DNA of 64,000 nt from JANLVI01 sp031363915 (GCA_031363915.1 JANLVI010000035.1:1-64000); one strand, 5' to 3'. Positions 8,125-17,571 are shown, numbered from the stretch's first letter. The notes: generated from the sequence alone by a model not told the origin. A program made the numbers and translations.

Positions 8125-10623
8125 CTAGGGGGAGGGCCGCGGGGTCGGTTTTGTCGCGAGCGTGTCGTTGATGTCCGAGATGGCATCGTAGGCGGCGTTG
8201 GAAACGCCCACTTCGGAATCGTTCGATTGAATTTTGGCCAGCGGTTCGAGGGTGGATCGCTGCCCGAGTTTTCCGAGCGCTGCGACAGCCGAGCTGCGTG
8301 CGCGAAAGTACGGATCGTTTTGGGCGAGTGCGAGCAGCGTCGGCACGACCAGCGCCGGGTTTTTCTTCCCAAGTTTGCCCAGAGCGGCAATCGCCGCTTT
8401 GCGCAGTCGTTCGGGTTGGCCGTATTCGGTACGCGTCCGCACGACATCAATCGCGCGGGCGTCGCCGAGTTCGCCGAGGCCGCTCAGCGCGCCGATCGCC
8501 CGTGCGTCGAGTCGTGAGGGTTGGTCGAGAGCCGCGATGAGCCGCGGATAGGCGGCGTTTCCGCCGAAGCTCCCAAGACCCCGTAGCGCGGCGCCCGCGA
8601 CCATGCCGTTGGCATCGTCCGTAAGGCCTACGAGCGTCTCACCGAGGTTCGCCGGTTTGACTTTCAATTTTGCGACCGCCTCGGCTGCCGCGATTTTGAC
8701 CCGCGGGTCGGCGTCGCTTAGCGCCGTGCGAATTCCCTCCGCGTCATCGAGTGCTCCAAGAGCATCGAGCGCGTCGACGCGCACCCCGTAAAAAGCGTCG
8801 TGTTGGGCGCTGCGCGCGGCGGCTCGCGCGGCAGTACGCTCGGCGCCGGTACGCTCGCCAAGCCGGTCGAGCGCCCAGAGGCGATCGGCCACGTTCGCCG
8901 CCTTCGTCGCCTGGAATTCCAGCTCGTCGATCGTTTTATTCATCGTTAGCTTGCGGAGAATTCGCTGACCCGGATCGAAGAGCACGAGCGCGGGTCTTTC
9001 TCGTAGGTTTTCGATCGTGACGCTCTGGTTTGCACGGTCGAACGAGAACGATTTACTGTCCAGCACCGCGCCGTTTGTATCGTACGCTTCGACCACCACG
9101 GGCATGCGGAAGAGGACGCCCCCGTGATTGTTCTGACGGATGTCCAACGTCAGACGCTTTGCGGCAGCCTCGTACTTTTGCGCGACCGTATATGCGGGAT
9201 AACTCGGCTGGTAGAACCACTCATCGAAGAACCACTTTAGATCTGTTTTGCTGGATTTTTCGACCGATGCTTCGAACTGCCGCGTGTCGACGTTCGTGTA
9301 TTGCCGCTCCGCCAGGTAGTCGTGGATCGCTTTGAAAAATGCCCGATCGCCGAGCACGTAGCCCAGCATGTCGAGCACCTGAGCCGGTCGCGGATACCCG
9401 GAGGCATCGAACGTGTCGTGCGCGCTGCCGTAGGTGTACTCGACGATCGGGCGCCAGTAGCGCTTCGTCTCAGCAAAGTACGCGTCTTGAGCGTGTTTGC
9501 GTTCGTAGTCGAATCGGTCTCTGCCGAAGTGATGCTCGCTCCAAAGCTCCTGGAAGTAGGTTGCGAAGCCTTCGTTGATCCAAATGTTCGGCCAGTCGGG
9601 CGTCGTTACATCGTCGCCGAACCACTGGTGTGCGAGTTCGTGCGAAACGAGACCGTCGCACGGACTCATGAGTTCGTAATCGGCGGGATGGATTGCGAAC
9701 TGCGTCTGGGTCGTGGCGGAGACGTTTTCCATGCCGCCCGCGGTGAACTCCGAGACCGTGGTCTGCGCGTATTTCTCCCACGGGTACGGCGTCTTGGTGA
9801 TGTCGGCAAAAAACGCGATCATCTCGGGGGTGCGGCCGAAACACTGCATCGCAAGCGGCGCGTCCGCGGCGGAGGTGTAATAGTCGACATCGAGCGCGCC
9901 GAGCGAATCGTGCGTCTTCACATACGGCCCGGCGACAAACGATGTGAGGTAGGCGCTGTGCGGACGTGCCTCGCGCCAAATGTACGTCATGAATTTTTCG
10001 TCCGGCGACTTGATCGTGTTTTCGAGCGTGCCGTTTGAGATCACCGTCCACTCAGCTGGGACGACGGCACTCACGCTGGTGGTGAATTTTTCGTTGGGTT
10101 CATCCCACGTGGGGAACCAGCGGCGGTTGTCTTCCTCCTCGCCTTGCGTCCAGATCTGCGGCTGGCGGTTGGGATAGGCGGCGTTTGGCCGCACGAAGTA
10201 GATGCCGCGCGTGGGCTTGCCGACGTACTGCGTGGTGATCTGAACGGTTTTCGTCGGATCGACCGGCGTCGGCAACGTGACGTAGAGATGGTCGGCGTCG
10301 GTTTTGTAACGAACGCCGACACCGTTGACCGCGACGAAATTATAGGTGAGTCCGATGGAGTCGAAGGGCAGCGTCGCGATGTTCGCATCCTTGGGCTTCA
10401 CGTCGATGATGGTCGTCGCCTGGATCGTGCCGGCCTCGAAGTCGAAGGCGAGCGAAATCGATTCGTTCGTGATGTGGTACGGCGGCGCGACGGTGCGATG
10501 GAGCGTTGCTTTGCCACGTCCGTACGGCCGTGGTTTCTGGTTTGGCGCCGTTTGGGCCGAGGCGCTGCCTACGGCGAGCACGACAAGAACGACGAGCGCC
10601 AACGGCCGCATCAAAGATCGCAT
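8125..10623 (-). CDS. Exported M1-family aminopeptidase with HEAT-like repeats
   Basis: A protein of 832 residues. A signal peptide ends near residue 23. The M1 metallopeptidase module carries GGMEN (residues 296-300, substrate N-terminus binding) and the zinc site HELAH (328-332) with the third ligand Glu351 in NEGF. After the catalytic region, roughly residues 590-830 form HEAT/PBS-lyase-like repeats (ARAAARSAQHDAF, SDADPRVKIAAAEAVAKL and similar). The frame is open further upstream, but ATG 10623 gives the signal peptide and leaves room for the divergent small gene at 10696. It likely trims peptides in the periplasm. A cytosolic paralogue lies at 38.4 kb. Confidence 0.93.
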   Translation of the reverse strand: MRSLMRPLALVVLVVLAVGSASAQTAPNQKPRPYGRGKATLHRTVAPPYHITNESISLAFDFEAGTIQATTIIDVKPKDANIATLPFDSIGLTYNFVAVNGVGVRYKTDADHLYVTLPTPVDPTKTVQITTQYVGKPTRGIYFVRPNAAYPNRQPQIWTQGEEEDNRRWFPTWDEPNEKFTTSVSAVVPAEWTVISNGTLENTIKSPDEKFMTYIWREARPHSAYLTSFVAGPYVKTHDSLGALDVDYYTSAADAPLAMQCFGRTPEMIAFFADITKTPYPWEKYAQTTVSEFTAGGMENVSATTQTQFAIHPADYELMSPCDGLVSHELAHQWFGDDVTTPDWPNIWINEGFATYFQELWSEHHFGRDRFDYERKHAQDAYFAETKRYWRPIVEYTYGSAHDTFDASGYPRPAQVLDMLGYVLGDRAFFKAIHDYLAERQYTNVDTRQFEASVEKSSKTDLKWFFDEWFYQPSYPAYTVAQKYEAAAKRLTLDIRQNNHGGVLFRMPVVVEAYDTNGAVLDSKSFSFDRANQSVTIENLRERPALVLFDPGQRILRKLTMNKTIDELEFQATKAANVADRLWALDRLGERTGAERTAARAAARSAQHDAFYGVRVDALDALGALDDAEGIRTALSDADPRVKIAAAEAVAKLKVKPANLGETLVGLTDDANGMVAGAALRGLGSFGGNAAYPRLIAALDQPSRLDARAIGALSGLGELGDARAIDVVRTRTEYGQPERLRKAAIAALGKLGKKNPALVVPTLLALAQNDPYFRARSSAVAALGKLGQRSTLEPLAKIQSNDSEVGVSNAAYDAISDINDTLATKPTPRPSP

Positions 10624-10695
10624 GTGGCTTGGTACCAAGAGCGAGCGGGCACGTCCTTGCGTGAACGTGGCCCCAAGCCGGGGTATACACCCGAC

Positions 10696-10920
10696 ATGAC
10701 GACAACGGAGCCCCACACCACCCGTCACCAGTGTATCAATGCCTCGTGCGGATGCAACGACGGCATCACCGCCGGTTCGTGCAGTACGTGGTGCGAGGCG
10801 AATACGACGGAGGCATCCGACGTGGAGCGCGGCAAAGCGGCGCTTACGTCGTGCGACTGCAGCCATGAAGCCTGCCGTAGCGGCCGCGGCCGCGGCACAC
10901 CCGAACGCGGAATGGCGTAA
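10696..10920 (+). CDS. Small Cys-rich metallothionein-like protein
   Basis: A protein of 74 residues from ATG 10696. Eight cysteines are arranged C-x5-C-x-C near residues 13-21, then C-x3-C, and near the C-terminus CDCSHEAC. The paired Cys-x-Cys units plus a His between the last two Cys recall bacterial metallothioneins of the SmtA/BmtA type (which end CGHxGCxC). It lies divergent from the exported peptidase and its stop is one base from that of the HD gene. No clear Shine-Dalgarno is seen. A zinc, copper or cadmium storage role is inferred from cysteine spacing alone. Confidence 0.6.
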   Translation: MTTTEPHTTRHQCINASCGCNDGITAGSCSTWCEANTTEASDVERGKAALTSCDCSHEACRSGRGRGTPERGMA

Positions 10921-10921
10921 G

Positions 10922-12169
10922 TTAGAGCGCCCGGCCGATGATTTCGCGGCAGATGGCGCGCGCCTCGTCGGTGCGCGCGACGCGCTTGTCGACGAAGAGT
11001 TTTCGCCAATAGGCCTTCCCGCTCAAACGCCGGATCAAATCCGAGGCCTCGCGCGCATCGACGATGCGTCCGGTGAGTCCGACGTAGACGGTCGGATCGT
11101 CGTTGTCGGCGCCCAGCGGTAAGCGGTGTAAGAGCTGCTCCTGCGAGTCGCTCCAGACCGCTTCCCCGTAGCGTTCGCGCAGGGCGTGTCGGCAGGCATC
11201 GTACGTCAAGAGATCGCTCTCGGCGTTGAACTCCGAGGCAAGACCGTAGAGCGTCCGTCGGTCGCGGAGGGCGCGCGCGGTGTCGGATGCCGCACCGCGG
11301 ATGGAATCGACGACCCGAAAATCATCCCATTCCAAGAACTCGCCGATGTCATCGAGTCGGCGGGGATCGGGCCAGAGTTCGCGCAGCCAGTCCTGTAGCA
11401 CGCGCTCGAACATCCGCGTCGTGTGGTGGAAGTAGACGACGGCGAACATCATGTAACGCGCGAGTACGAACGATTCGAGCGCGACCACGCCGCGGCCGTC
11501 GACGCCCAGTTCCCGTTTCCCGTTCACATCGTAGGCGCGCAGCGAAACGATCAACTGTTCCACGTCATAACTGCCGTTGGAAACGCCGGTAAAATACGAA
11601 TCGCGTAAGAGGTAATCCATGCGATCCGCATCCAGGTTCGGACCGCGCACGAGTTCGCGCAGAATCGGATAGCGTTCCTCACCGCTTCCGCCCACGATGA
11701 GCCCGAGCACGTCGCGACGATCGAGATCGAGCGCATCGAGGCGTTCCGCGATCTGGGGTAAGGCGAGAATCTGCTCGGTACGCAGTTCGTGCCGCACGCC
11801 AAGAACCGCCTCGCAAGCGTGACTGAACGGGCCGTGCCCGATATCGTGCAGGAGCAACGCCGCGCGTAAGAGTTTGCGCTGTACGGCATAGTCGCGGGAG
11901 TCCTCAAAGGCGTCCGGCGAATTGCGATAGACGGCATCGAGCGCGCGCGTGCCGACCGCAAGCGCGCCGAGCGCATGCGAGAAACGCGAGTGTTCGGCCG
12001 ACGGATACGCAAGATACGCAAGGCCCAGCTGACGCAAGCGACGCAGCCGCTGGAGCGCCGGTGCGCCGAGCAGATCGCTCTCACCCGGGTCAAGCTCGAT
12101 GAAGTGGTGGATCGGATCGAAGATGCGTTTGGATTGAGCCACGAGGTCGTGTTCTCTATTTATCCACAA
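10922..12169 (-). CDS. HD-domain phosphohydrolase (dGTPase/SAMHD1-like)
   Basis: A protein of up to 415 residues. The N-terminal part reads FDPIHHFIELD and LQRLRRLRQLGLA, followed by EHSRFSHALG with a conserved His and then LLHDIGHGPFSHACE, the HD metal-binding core of the dGTP triphosphohydrolase/SAMHD1 group (pattern H...HD...D). Typical activity is hydrolysis of dNTPs to deoxynucleoside and triphosphate. The start is TTG 12169, or GTG 12142; no ATG is available. It is divergent from dnaG across only 33 bases, so the two share a promoter region. This fits a role in nucleotide pools and replication, by inference. Confidence 0.85.
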   Translation of the reverse strand: MWINREHDLVAQSKRIFDPIHHFIELDPGESDLLGAPALQRLRRLRQLGLAYLAYPSAEHSRFSHALGALAVGTRALDAVYRNSPDAFEDSRDYAVQRKLLRAALLLHDIGHGPFSHACEAVLGVRHELRTEQILALPQIAERLDALDLDRRDVLGLIVGGSGEERYPILRELVRGPNLDADRMDYLLRDSYFTGVSNGSYDVEQLIVSLRAYDVNGKRELGVDGRGVVALESFVLARYMMFAVVYFHHTTRMFERVLQDWLRELWPDPRRLDDIGEFLEWDDFRVVDSIRGAASDTARALRDRRTLYGLASEFNAESDLLTYDACRHALRERYGEAVWSDSQEQLLHRLPLGADNDDPTVYVGLTGRIVDAREASDLIRRLSGKAYWRKLFVDKRVARTDEARAICREIIGRAL

Positions 12170-12202
12170 GTGGCCCGGGCGTGCGCGTCGAATCGAACAA
12201 AC

Positions 12203-13981
12203 GTGCGCATCGACGATGGCGTCAAACGCGAAATCTTATCCCGGATCGATATCGGCGAATACATCGGTGCGGTCGTAACGCTTCGCAAAGTGAACAACGA
12301 TCTTGTGGGTCTCTGTCCGTTTCACGGCGAGAAGACGCCCTCATTTCGCGTGCACCCCGACCGCGGATTCTACAAATGCTTCGGTTGCGGAAAAACGGGC
12401 GACGTCATCACCTTCGTGATGGAACACGAAAGCGTGCCGTTCATGGACGCGCTGCGGATCCTTGCCAAACGCGCGAATGTCGAACTCGAACCGGAGAACC
12501 CGGCGGCAGCGCGTGCGCGCTCGGAAAAAGAGGCGATCTATCACGCAAACGAGATCGCCGCCGCGTACTTTCACCGCGTGCTGATGATCGAGGCCGCCGG
12601 GGCGCCGGGCCGCGCGTATGCGGAGAAACGCGGCATCACGCGCGAGATGATCGAGCGTTTCAAACTCGGCTTCGCTCCTGAAGGCTGGGAAAATCTCGTG
12701 CGCGAGTTGCAGCGCGAGAACGTCCCGATGCCCGTCGCTCAGCGTGCGGGGCTCGTGCGTGAAAACCAGCGCGGCGGCTATCGCGATTTTTATCGGGCGC
12801 GCTTGATGGTGCCCACGTACGCGAGCACGGGCGAGGCGATTGCCTTCGGCGGCCGGGCCCTGGGCGATGAAGAACCCAAGTACCTGAACACCTCAACGAC
12901 GCCCGTCTACACCAAAGGTCGCTTCCTCTATGCGATGAACTTAGCGCGCCGTGCCGCAGCTACCGCCGATGCGATGGTTGTCGTCGAGGGATATCTCGAT
13001 TGCATCGCGCTGCACCAAGCTGGCTTTGGTAACACCGTCGCATCACTTGGGACGGCATTCACTCCCGAGCAGGCGCGCGAGCTCAAAAAAGTTACGCCGA
13101 ACGTCTATTTATGCTTCGATGCCGACGGCGCCGGACGCAACGCAACCGCAAAGTCACTCGAGGTGTTGAGGGAGGCGGGGTGCGTCGGCCAGGTCGTCCC
13201 CTTGCCGCAAGGCGAGGATCCGGACACCTACGTCCGCAACCGCGGAACCGCTGCCTTCACGGAACTGCTGAGCAAAGCAGTTCCGGCCGTGCAGTACAAA
13301 CTCGATCTTGCAATCGAGGGGATCCGCCCGGGATTCGATCGCCCGGCGGATGTCGCACGGAAGGCGGAGGAGATCGTTCACGATCTTTCCCCGCGTGAAG
13401 AGTGGGACCGCTGGCGTGTCTACGTCGCCGGGCGCCTTGGCGTCAGCGTCGACGATTTACGGAAGAGCCGCCTGGTGTACAATTCGGCGCACTTTGCCCC
13501 CCGGGGCGGTGCCGGGTTCACACGTCATGCGGCCGTAACGCTCGAAGCCCCCACGTTCGAACGCGACGTGATCGAGATTGCTCTCGAAGAACCGGCGCTC
13601 ATCGCCGAGTATGCGAGCGCGATCACCCCCGATCGGTTTGCAAGCGCGGGTTTACGGCGCATTTACGAAGTCATCTGTGCGAACGTCTCCGGACTTTCCA
13701 CGACGGGCGACGTGCTTGCGCTCTTTGCCGAGGATCACAACGCCTCGGCGACCCTCGCGGCACTCGGTGGGAGCGAGCGGTCGGCAACGCGACGCTTCGT
13801 CGACACCGATGCGCGTCGCGAGTTGTTGAACCAAGTGAAAGTCCGACTTCGGCGCGGCGACGATGAAGTTCGGCGTCGGGAAGTCGATAAGACAATAACT
13901 GAACTCTACGAGGCGGGTCAGCCCGTGCCGTACGAGTTACGCGATGAGCTGGCCGCCCTAACGGCCAAATTGAAAGGATAA
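12203..13981 (+). CDS. dnaG: DNA primase
   Basis: A protein of 592 residues that lays RNA primers for replication. The N-terminal CHC2 zinc finger has ligands Cys38, His41, Cys59 and Cys62 (CPFHGEKTPSF ... FYKCFGCGKTGD). The catalytic core follows, with the RNAP-basic region and the Toprim motifs VVVEGYLD and CFDADGAGRNA. The C-terminal third is the DnaB-interacting helicase-binding region. The frame is open far upstream, but GTG 12203 gives the family N-terminus VRIDDGVKREIL; starting upstream would run antisense through the HD gene. It is followed by rpoD 62 bases on, the classic macromolecular synthesis order without rpsU. Confidence 0.95.
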   Translation: MRIDDGVKREILSRIDIGEYIGAVVTLRKVNNDLVGLCPFHGEKTPSFRVHPDRGFYKCFGCGKTGDVITFVMEHESVPFMDALRILAKRANVELEPENPAAARARSEKEAIYHANEIAAAYFHRVLMIEAAGAPGRAYAEKRGITREMIERFKLGFAPEGWENLVRELQRENVPMPVAQRAGLVRENQRGGYRDFYRARLMVPTYASTGEAIAFGGRALGDEEPKYLNTSTTPVYTKGRFLYAMNLARRAAATADAMVVVEGYLDCIALHQAGFGNTVASLGTAFTPEQARELKKVTPNVYLCFDADGAGRNATAKSLEVLREAGCVGQVVPLPQGEDPDTYVRNRGTAAFTELLSKAVPAVQYKLDLAIEGIRPGFDRPADVARKAEEIVHDLSPREEWDRWRVYVAGRLGVSVDDLRKSRLVYNSAHFAPRGGAGFTRHAAVTLEAPTFERDVIEIALEEPALIAEYASAITPDRFASAGLRRIYEVICANVSGLSTTGDVLALFAEDHNASATLAALGGSERSATRRFVDTDARRELLNQVKVRLRRGDDEVRRREVDKTITELYEAGQPVPYELRDELAALTAKLKG

Positions 13982-14043
13982 ACCCTCCGTCTCAACTGAG
14001 AATGCCCGTCGACGAAAATTTGAAGGGAGGTGATGGAACAACC

Positions 14044-15213
14044 ATGGCACGCAAAAAATCCGCAGCGGCAACTGCCGATGCACCGCAGATCCCGCTCGAA
14101 GAGCTGATCAAAAAACTGACCGAGCGCGGCAAGAAGCGCGGCTCGCTCACGTATGAAGAAATCAATGCCGTCTTTGACAATGCCGACGACGTCACTCCCG
14201 AACGCGTCGACGACCTCTTCGAAGAGATCGCCGCGATGGGGATCGAGATCGTTGAAGAGCAGGCGAAAGAAGAAAAACCGGAAGCCGAGGTCTCGGAAGA
14301 GACCGAGCATGTCGTGCCCGCAGGTCTTGCGCTCGACGACCCGGTTCGCATGTATCTCAAAGAGATCGGCCGCGTCCCGCTCCTCTCGATGGAAGATGAG
14401 AAGACGCTCGCGATGGCGATCGAAGCCGGCGAAAAAGAATTGCTCAAGAACGGCACCGGCCGCAGTTCCGTCATCTATGAAGGTGACGAAGCCAAACGCC
14501 GCCTCACCGAAGCAAATCTTCGGCTCGTCGTTTCGATTGCGAAAAAGTATGTCGGCCGGGGTATGCTGTTCTTGGATCTCATTCAAGAAGGTAATCTCGG
14601 GCTGATCCGTGCGGTCGAGAAATTCGACTATCGCAAAGGTTACAAATTCTCGACCTACGCCACGTGGTGGATCCGTCAGGCGATCACTCGTGCACTTGCC
14701 GATCAGGCGCGCACGATTCGCATCCCGGTTCACATGGTCGAGACGATCAATCGCCTGATCAAGATCTCGCGTCAGCTGCTCCAAGAGTTTGGCCGCGATC
14801 CTTCGGTCGAAGAAATCGCCGCCGAGATGGGTCTCACGCCTGAGAAGGTTCGCGAAGTCATCAAGATCTCGCAAGAACCGATCTCGCTCGAGACGCCGAT
14901 CGGCGAAGAAGAAGACTCGCACCTTGGCGACTTCATCGAAGATCAGGAAGCCGTCGCACCGGCGGAAGCCGCATCGGTGATGCTGCTCAAAGAGAAGATG
15001 GCCGACGTCCTAAAAAACCTGACCGAACGCGAACGGAAAGTGCTCGTGCTACGGTTCGGGCTCGAAGACGGCCACCAGCGAACGCTCGAGGAAGTCGGCC
15101 AAGAGTTCGGCGTCACCCGCGAGCGTATCCGGCAAATCGAAGCAAAGGCGCTGCGCAAATTACGCCATCCCTCGCGCGGCAAAGCGCTCAAGGACTACTG
15201 GTCAAACGAGTAA
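14044..15213 (+). CDS. rpoD: RNA polymerase primary sigma factor
   Basis: A protein of 389 residues, group 1 sigma-70. After a short acidic region 1.1, region 1.2 reads DDPVRMYLKEIGRVPLLS. Region 2 contains KKYVGRGMLFLDLIQEGNLG, the -10-binding motif FDYRKGYKFSTYATWWIRQA. Region 4 ends with LTERERKVLVLRFGL and the -35-binding helix-turn-helix TLEEVGQEFGVTRERIRQIE. ATG 14044 is chosen because an almost perfect anti-SD complement, GGGAGGTGA at 14025-14033, precedes it; the in-frame ATG at 14002 lacks one. No long region-1/2 insertion is present. A strong terminator follows directly. Confidence 0.96.
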   Translation: MARKKSAAATADAPQIPLEELIKKLTERGKKRGSLTYEEINAVFDNADDVTPERVDDLFEEIAAMGIEIVEEQAKEEKPEAEVSEETEHVVPAGLALDDPVRMYLKEIGRVPLLSMEDEKTLAMAIEAGEKELLKNGTGRSSVIYEGDEAKRRLTEANLRLVVSIAKKYVGRGMLFLDLIQEGNLGLIRAVEKFDYRKGYKFSTYATWWIRQAITRALADQARTIRIPVHMVETINRLIKISRQLLQEFGRDPSVEEIAAEMGLTPEKVREVIKISQEPISLETPIGEEEDSHLGDFIEDQEAVAPAEAASVMLLKEKMADVLKNLTERERKVLVLRFGLEDGHQRTLEEVGQEFGVTRERIRQIEAKALRKLRHPSRGKALKDYWSNE

Positions 15214-15220
15214 GGCAAAA

Positions 15221-15246
15221 AGGCCCGATGGAGACATCGGGCCTTT
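15221..15246 (+). terminator. Intrinsic terminator after rpoD
   Basis: A perfect 10-bp stem AGGCCCGATG/CATCGGGCCT with loop GAGA starts 7 bases after the rpoD stop and runs into TTT. An A-run (AAAAA) precedes it, so it may act weakly in both directions. Confidence 0.85.
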
Positions 15247-15344
15247 CGCATCGAGGGCTAATCAGGCAGCCCCGAATCGCATGTGCTCACCGACACGCGC
15301 GATAAACTACCGTGTGGAAACGGCGCTGACGGGAATAGACGGTC

Positions 15345-16019
15345 ATGAAGATTCTTATTGTGACCACGAGCGCGGATTCGCTAGGACCCGGACATCCGAC
15401 GGGGACCTGGCTTGAGGAATTTGCGGTACCATATAATGCGTTTCATGCATCCGGCGCAGAGATCACGGTGGCTTCGCCCCGTGGCGGAGTAACGCCGATC
15501 GATCCAAAGACCGCGCCGAACGAGAATCAACAGCGGGAATGGATGGAGGCGCTCGCGGCCTTACAATCGACGCACCGGCTGAGCGAGATGAACGCGGATG
15601 ACTTCGATGCACTGTTCGTGCCCGGAGGCCATGGTCCGATGATGGACTTACCGAACGATCCGGATGTTCTTCGGTTGCTGACCGCCTTCGATCGTTCGGG
15701 CAAGCTTATCGGCGCCGTCTGTCACGGTCCCGCAGCGCTCGTGAACGCCGTCGGCGCTGACGGACAACCGCTGATTCGGGGTCGGCGCGTTACCGGCTTC
15801 ACGAATAACGAAGAGAAGCTCGTTAAACTCGATCACGTCGTGCCGTTTTTGCTCGAAGACGAACTCACGCAACATGGCGCTCATTTCGAGGGGACGCCGA
15901 TTCCGTTTGCCCCGCATGTCGTACGCGACGGGAATCTCATCACCGGCCAAAACCCCGCCTCGAGCAAGGTGATTTCCGAGCGAATGCTCGAGGCACTGAG
16001 CAGTCCCGCAGCGCAGTAG
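15345..16019 (+). CDS. DJ-1/PfpI-family protein (Hsp31/glyoxalase III-like)
   Basis: A protein of 224 residues with the class I glutamine-amidotransferase-like fold. It opens MKILIVTTSADSLG and carries the WLEEFAVPY segment typical of the Hsp31/YDR533C type, the FVPGGHGPM loop with the acidic partner upstream, and the nucleophile elbow GAVCHGPAAL with the reactive Cys followed by His. Relatives act as chaperones, glyoxalase III or deglycases. It is a single gene behind the rpoD terminator and convergent with the SOUL gene. No close Shine-Dalgarno is evident. Substrate is unknown. Confidence 0.88.
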   Translation: MKILIVTTSADSLGPGHPTGTWLEEFAVPYNAFHASGAEITVASPRGGVTPIDPKTAPNENQQREWMEALAALQSTHRLSEMNADDFDALFVPGGHGPMMDLPNDPDVLRLLTAFDRSGKLIGAVCHGPAALVNAVGADGQPLIRGRRVTGFTNNEEKLVKLDHVVPFLLEDELTQHGAHFEGTPIPFAPHVVRDGNLITGQNPASSKVISERMLEALSSPAAQ

Positions 16020-16033
16020 CCGCAGGCCGATAC

Positions 16034-16076
16034 AAGCGTCAAATTCCCCGCCTGTTCATCGGCGGGGACGACGCTT
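16034..16076. terminator. Bidirectional terminator hairpin
   Basis: Nested stems AAGCGTC/GACGCTT (16034-16040, 16070-16076) and CCCCGCC/GGCGGGG (16046-16052, 16061-16067) sit between the convergent DJ-1 and SOUL genes. There is no long T-run on either strand, so efficiency is uncertain. Confidence 0.6.
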
Positions 16077-16078
16077 CA

Positions 16079-16699
16079 CTACGGCTCGACCGTGATCATC
16101 ACTTCATTCCGCCTCATGAACCATAGTGTCCATGGCGGGTTGTATTGGGCAAGCGACACGGGGCCGATGACGCGCAAATGGTGAGCTTTGGCGGCGGAAG
16201 TGAGCTCGGCGGTCTTCGCATCCACGTCGCCTGTCCTTGCCACTCCTGAAAAACGGATAACGGCAACGCGTGCCGCCGGCAGACGCCTCAATTGGACTTT
16301 CGGATCGTTCGGCTCGGGTAGCGTGTCGAGCGTGTAGGAGTTCGGCATCGTGAACCGGACGCTCCAAGTCCCTGCGTTCGCAATCTGGGTGACGGGAGCC
16401 GTCATCGCGAGTGTTTCGCTGATGGGTGCCTGCGCCACAGGCGCCGTCATGGCGATGCTCTGCCGTCGCTTGTTGCCGCCAAAGATGTAACCGGCGAGCA
16501 AACGAAAGCCCTTGCTCGCAGCGTCTTTCTGTCCGCCGGACACGGTGACTTCGGCGACAACGAGGGAGGGATAGTCGCGAATTTCAAAATTGCCATCGTG
16601 CAAGACGGTTTTGAAAGCGGGTTCTTCAACGGCCATTACGGGGCTCCCGATCAGAGTGAAAATCACAATTGCGCCAAAAAGAGCGCGACTTCGAATCAT
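16079..16699 (-). CDS. Exported SOUL-family haem-binding-like protein
   Basis: A protein of 206 residues with a signal peptide of about 23 residues. The mature part has the SOUL/HBP motifs FEIRDYPSLVVAEVTV, AGYIFGGNKRRQSIAMTAPV and the repeated MTAPV block, and ends LWFMRRNEVMITVEP. SOUL proteins bind haem or other tetrapyrroles. The frame is open upstream, but ATG 16699 yields the signal peptide and avoids overlap with the preceding gene, which ends 10 bases earlier at 16710. The two probably form an operon. Ligand and role here are unknown. Confidence 0.9.
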   Translation of the reverse strand: MIRSRALFGAIVIFTLIGSPVMAVEEPAFKTVLHDGNFEIRDYPSLVVAEVTVSGGQKDAASKGFRLLAGYIFGGNKRRQSIAMTAPVAQAPISETLAMTAPVTQIANAGTWSVRFTMPNSYTLDTLPEPNDPKVQLRRLPAARVAVIRFSGVARTGDVDAKTAELTSAAKAHHLRVIGPVSLAQYNPPWTLWFMRRNEVMITVEP

Positions 16700-16709
16700 G
16701 TGAACACCA

Positions 16710-17237
16710 CTACGGGGTCGCGGCCGGCGCAGGTCCCAAGTCGCTCGGCCGAAGTGCGATGCGAAATGCGCGTGGCTTGGACGCCGCGGCCTGAACGAGC
16801 ACCAAGCGAACCGGCACGAAATCGCTTGGAATCGAAAATCCCACGATCGCGCGCGCTGCCGCCGCCGGCTCCAAACTCCAGCCGCTGTCGAGGGGCCGGC
16901 CGGCAACGGTAATGCCATTCGCGTCGGCCAGCGATGCATCGAAATAGCCGTGATTTTCCCGCTTCGTTCCGTTGCTCACGATCGTGCGGAACACGAGCGC
17001 TCGTTCGGTCGGGGCATTCGGTCGGATATGGTCGTCGGGCTGTGCGTCTTTCAACGACATCCCGCGAATACGGAGCGTCCCGTTGAACAGCGTCTGTGAC
17101 ATCGACCCGCTAACGCCCGCAGTTTGATTCGCGCCGCCCGGCACTGGCGTCGGTGCGGCATCGGCAAGAAGTGCGTTGCCTGCGAGCAAAAATACAAACA
17201 GGATCGAGCACACCTTTGCAACGTGTCTACTTTTCAT
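16710..17237 (-). CDS. Exported protein of unknown function
   Basis: A protein of 175 residues starting at ATG 17237, selected because GAGAGG lies 4 bases before it; an ATG at 17252 lies upstream of that site. The signal peptide MKSRHVAKVCSILFVFLLAG ends near ADAAP. The mature part looks like a single beta-sandwich of about 150 residues (GTLRIRGMSLKDAQ, ENHGYFDASLADANGITVAG, FSIPSDFVPVRLVLVQA). I do not recognise the family. It is the first gene of a probable pair with the SOUL protein. Confidence 0.75.
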   Translation of the reverse strand: MKSRHVAKVCSILFVFLLAGNALLADAAPTPVPGGANQTAGVSGSMSQTLFNGTLRIRGMSLKDAQPDDHIRPNAPTERALVFRTIVSNGTKRENHGYFDASLADANGITVAGRPLDSGWSLEPAAAARAIVGFSIPSDFVPVRLVLVQAAASKPRAFRIALRPSDLGPAPAATP

Positions 17238-17571
17238 GTGACCTCTCATCAAAAATAAGTAATTTCGAGCATAGGATTCGTATACGACCTCTGAGGTTGC
17301 CGGTTATCGACCTGCGCCGATTGGTTCAACGCGGTTCAAGCGCATGAAGCCGTATTCAGCTCGCCGCGTAGCTAGAGCCTACGCGATATCGACGGGCCGT
17401 GGGCCTGACAAATACGCCGCTTTGAACGTCCAGGTCGTTGCTCTGCTGTACTATCCTGGCCTCGGCGACAAAGCCTTCGTCTCGACGTCATACTTCGGCT
17501 GCACAGCAAAAAAAAAGCCGACCGATGACGTCCTCACCGATCGGCTTTTTCGTTTTGTTGCGTCGCGAGCG
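17238..17571. other. Non-coding gap between two leftward genes
   Basis: The stretch should hold the promoter of the 17237 gene pair on its left side. On its right side is the terminator of the next leftward gene (listed separately). Frames in both directions are low-complexity shadows with no recognisable protein, and I see no repeat or RNA gene in it. Confidence 0.5.
17512..17550 (-). terminator. Intrinsic terminator of the 18261 leftward gene
   Basis: Arms AAAAAGCCGACCGATG (17512-17527) and CACCGATCGGCTTTTT (17535-17550) pair with two imperfections. On the minus strand the stem is followed by a run of about nine T residues, and it lies 21 bases past the stop at 17572. It could also terminate rightward transcription. 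Confidence 0.85.
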
